Source: Mangrovimonas sp. TPBH4
Lineage (GTDB): Bacteria; Bacteroidota; Bacteroidia; Flavobacteriales; Flavobacteriaceae
Direction: 5' to 3'
Assembly: GCF_001280505.1 (NCBI RefSeq)
Contig: NZ_LBIO01000037.1
Coordinates: forward strand, 310,001 to 374,000
Length of the DNA stretch: 64,000 nucleotides
Shown here: piece after piece, positions 63,601 through 64,000 of the stretch
How positions within the stretch are numbered: position 1 is the stretch's first letter
How the letters are laid out: each line of letters begins with the position of its first letter
Notes under the pieces: model-generated
What the model was told of the DNA's origin: nothing
The model's input: only the letters and a program-made list of their open reading frames with translations
Databases searched by the model: none
Made by a program: the position numbers and the translations under genes

Positions 63601-64000
63601 CGGCTCTGGATGCTGCAGATAATAGTTCCAATCAAAGTGCGGTATTGGATGTTACTACTACTTCCGGGATTATCGATTATACTTCGTTAAATTCTAATCT
63701 AGACACGGTAGATTGGACTGGTAGAGATTTGTTCGCTGCAAGAAATATAGGAATTGGGACCACCAATACGCAAGGTTATAGGTTAGCGGTAGCGGGTAAT
63801 ATGATAGCAGAGGAGGTTAGGGTTGCATTACAGGCTTCTTGGCCTGATTATGTTTTTGATAGTAACTATAAGCTACCAACTTTGTTGGAAGTTAAAAAAC
63901 ATATAGAAGAAAAAGGACATCTGCTTAATGTACCGAGTGAAAGTGAGGTGAAACAACAAGGTATAGGATTGGGGGAAATGAATGCCATTCTATTGGAGAA
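60642..64000 (+). CDS. Giant exported FN3-repeat surface protein (3' end cut)
   Basis: The frame opens at ATG 60642 and stays open to the window edge: at least 1119 residues. A signal peptide (to VSSQN, about 1-19) precedes an N-terminal beta domain (20-165) resembling carbohydrate-binding modules (GETYQISIWARLG, GWTEYTWTL, VVIDNVSI). Nine FN3 domains of exactly 94 residues follow (about 167-1008). The last visible part (GRDLFAARNIGIGTTNTQGYRLAVAGN, then WPDYVF, EKGHLLNVPSESEV and GLGEMNA) is the cap found at the C-terminus of many flavobacterial surface proteins, so only a few tens of residues are probably missing. Likely adhesin or glycan-binding fibre. Own transcript after the locus terminator. 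Confidence 0.85.
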   Translation, partial: MKNFCFLLLLLSVWSVSSQNLHDDANAASILNEADATTGWNGNGNITSITDDPFSGNFAINIAAAVSDGTGKEGNYSFNAIVGETYQISIWARLGTTNFQPAFANWFGFNGFTTTLINTTGWTEYTWTLVATNTNPIIRVYAAPWSGAQIGNSVVIDNVSILLVDNEDPTTPTNLNATNVTETGATINWTAATDNIGVVDYEIFQDGASVGLSGGGLAFNVTGLTENTSYDFTVVAIDGFGNSSLESAVLEVTTLTPADNQAPTSPAGLNATNVTETGATINWEASTDNVGVVDYEVFQDDVSIGFSGGALTFDVTGLEASTSYDFTLTAIDAATNASVPSAVLEVTTLTPADNQAPSIPAGLNATNVTETGATINWEASTDNVGVVDYEVFQDGVSIGFSGGALTFDVTGLEASTSYDFTVTAIDAATNTSAPSAVLEVTTLTPADNEAPSIPEGLNATNVTEIGATINWEASTDNVGVVDYEVFQDDVSIGFSGGALTFDVTGLDASTSYDFTVTAIDAATNASAPSAVLEVITLTPVDNEAPSIPTGLNATNVTETGATINWEASTDNVGVVNYEVFQDGQSIGLSTGALFFNVTGLIGDTTYDFTVSAIDASDNASDQSAILQVTTANSPDIEAPSVPTGLSATNVTDTGLTLNWETSTDNVGVVNYEVFQNGQSIGLSTGALFFNVTGLTGDTTYDFTVSAIDASDNASDQSAIFQVTTASPPDIEAPSIPTGLNATNVTDTGLTLNWETSTDNVGVVDYEVFQNGQSIGFSGGALFFNVTGLTGDTAYDFTVSAIDASNNASDQSAILEVTTASPPDIEAPSIPTGLNATNVTDTGLTLNWAASTDNVEVVDYEVFQNGQSIGFSGGALTFNVTGLIGDTTYNFNLTAIDASDNASNQSAVLQVTTLTPPDTEAPSIPTGLLATNVTDTGLILNWGASTDNVGVVDYEIFQNGQSIGFSAGAVIFVVTGLTAETSYGFSVSALDAADNSSNQSAVLDVTTTSGIIDYTSLNSNLDTVDWTGRDLFAARNIGIGTTNTQGYRLAVAGNMIAEEVRVALQASWPDYVFDSNYKLPTLLEVKKHIEEKGHLLNVPSESEVKQQGIGLGEMNAILLE
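61140..63666 (+). repeat. Nine tandem 282-bp FN3-coding repeats
   Basis: The conserved LNATN codons (or equivalent) recur at 61167, 61449, 61731, 62013, 62295, 62577, 62859, 63141 and 63423, exactly 282 bp apart with no indel. Repeats 2-4 form one sequence type (GATINWEAS, SGGALTFDVTG, linker TLTPADN). Repeats 6-8 form another (TGLTLNWETS or WAAS, GDT-YDFTVSAIDAS, linker PPDIEAP). Repeat 5 begins as the first type and ends as the second. The outer repeats 1 and 9 are the most diverged. Confidence 0.93.

Noticed and set aside
61140..63666. CRISPR-like regularity of the FN3 array
   Set aside because: Period is 282 bp, units are coding throughout, and there are no short identical repeats with unique spacers.
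1..64000. tRNA, rRNA, insertion sequences, phage genes, integrase sites
   Set aside because: None recognised on reading both strands. The glycan locus shows no flanking tRNA or transposase that would mark recent transfer.

Overview
The window is AT-rich chromosomal DNA from a member of the Bacteroidota, most likely a marine or plant-polymer-degrading Flavobacteriaceae. The evidence is a SusC/SusD pair with surface lipoprotein glycosidases, three TonB-dependent receptors in all, an XrtF-type exosortase with its partner, a HYC_CC_PP protein, FN3 surface proteins with the flavobacterial C-terminal cap, and promoter boxes of the Bacteroidetes form TAnnTTTG. I see no rRNA, tRNA, CRISPR array, insertion sequence or phage gene.

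Region 1 (1-13354, mostly minus strand) holds envelope and housekeeping genes. It starts with an exported arylsulfatase / HAD phosphatase / secreted protein operon cut by the left edge. After it come DUF1801, FUSC-like and DUF3124 proteins, a zinc alcohol dehydrogenase on the plus strand, a DUF6515-like repeat protein with a DUF2092 protein, two outer-membrane beta-barrels and a DUF502-like membrane protein. Region 2 (13505-19095, minus) is the rod-shape operon mreB-mreC-mreD-PBP2-rodA, with purH upstream behind its own promoter and terminator. Region 3 (21031-26976, plus except one gene) holds an FtsX-type permease, a free-methionine-sulfoxide-reductase-like GAF protein (minus), the exosortase XrtF pair, and a likely metal-handling trio: HYC_CC_PP protein, TonB receptor and CxxC heavy-metal-associated protein.

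Region 4 (27181-36733, plus) is a tightly packed operon: sodium:solute symporter, AMP-forming acyl-CoA ligase, exported alpha/beta hydrolase, helical repeat protein, TonB receptor, second alpha/beta hydrolase and D-3-hydroxybutyrate dehydrogenase. Read together it looks like an uptake and catabolic route for a 3-hydroxybutyrate ester or oligomer. That reading is an inference.

Region 5 (36814-60289) is the centrepiece. A Nudix-type sugar regulator diverges from xylB-xylA-susC-susD-susE-like-GH2-GH31(PA14)-GH3-GH5(BACON)-GH29-acetylesterase, closed by a strong terminator. The enzymes match what is needed to take apart acetylated, galactosylated and fucosylated xyloglucan: GH5 cuts the backbone, the esterase, GH29, GH2 and GH31 strip the side chains, GH3 releases glucose, and XylA/XylB send xylose into the pentose phosphate pathway.

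Region 6 (60642-64000, plus) is a very large exported protein cut by the right edge. It has an N-terminal carbohydrate-binding-like domain, nine FN3 repeats with an exact 282-bp period, and the start of a conserved C-terminal cap.
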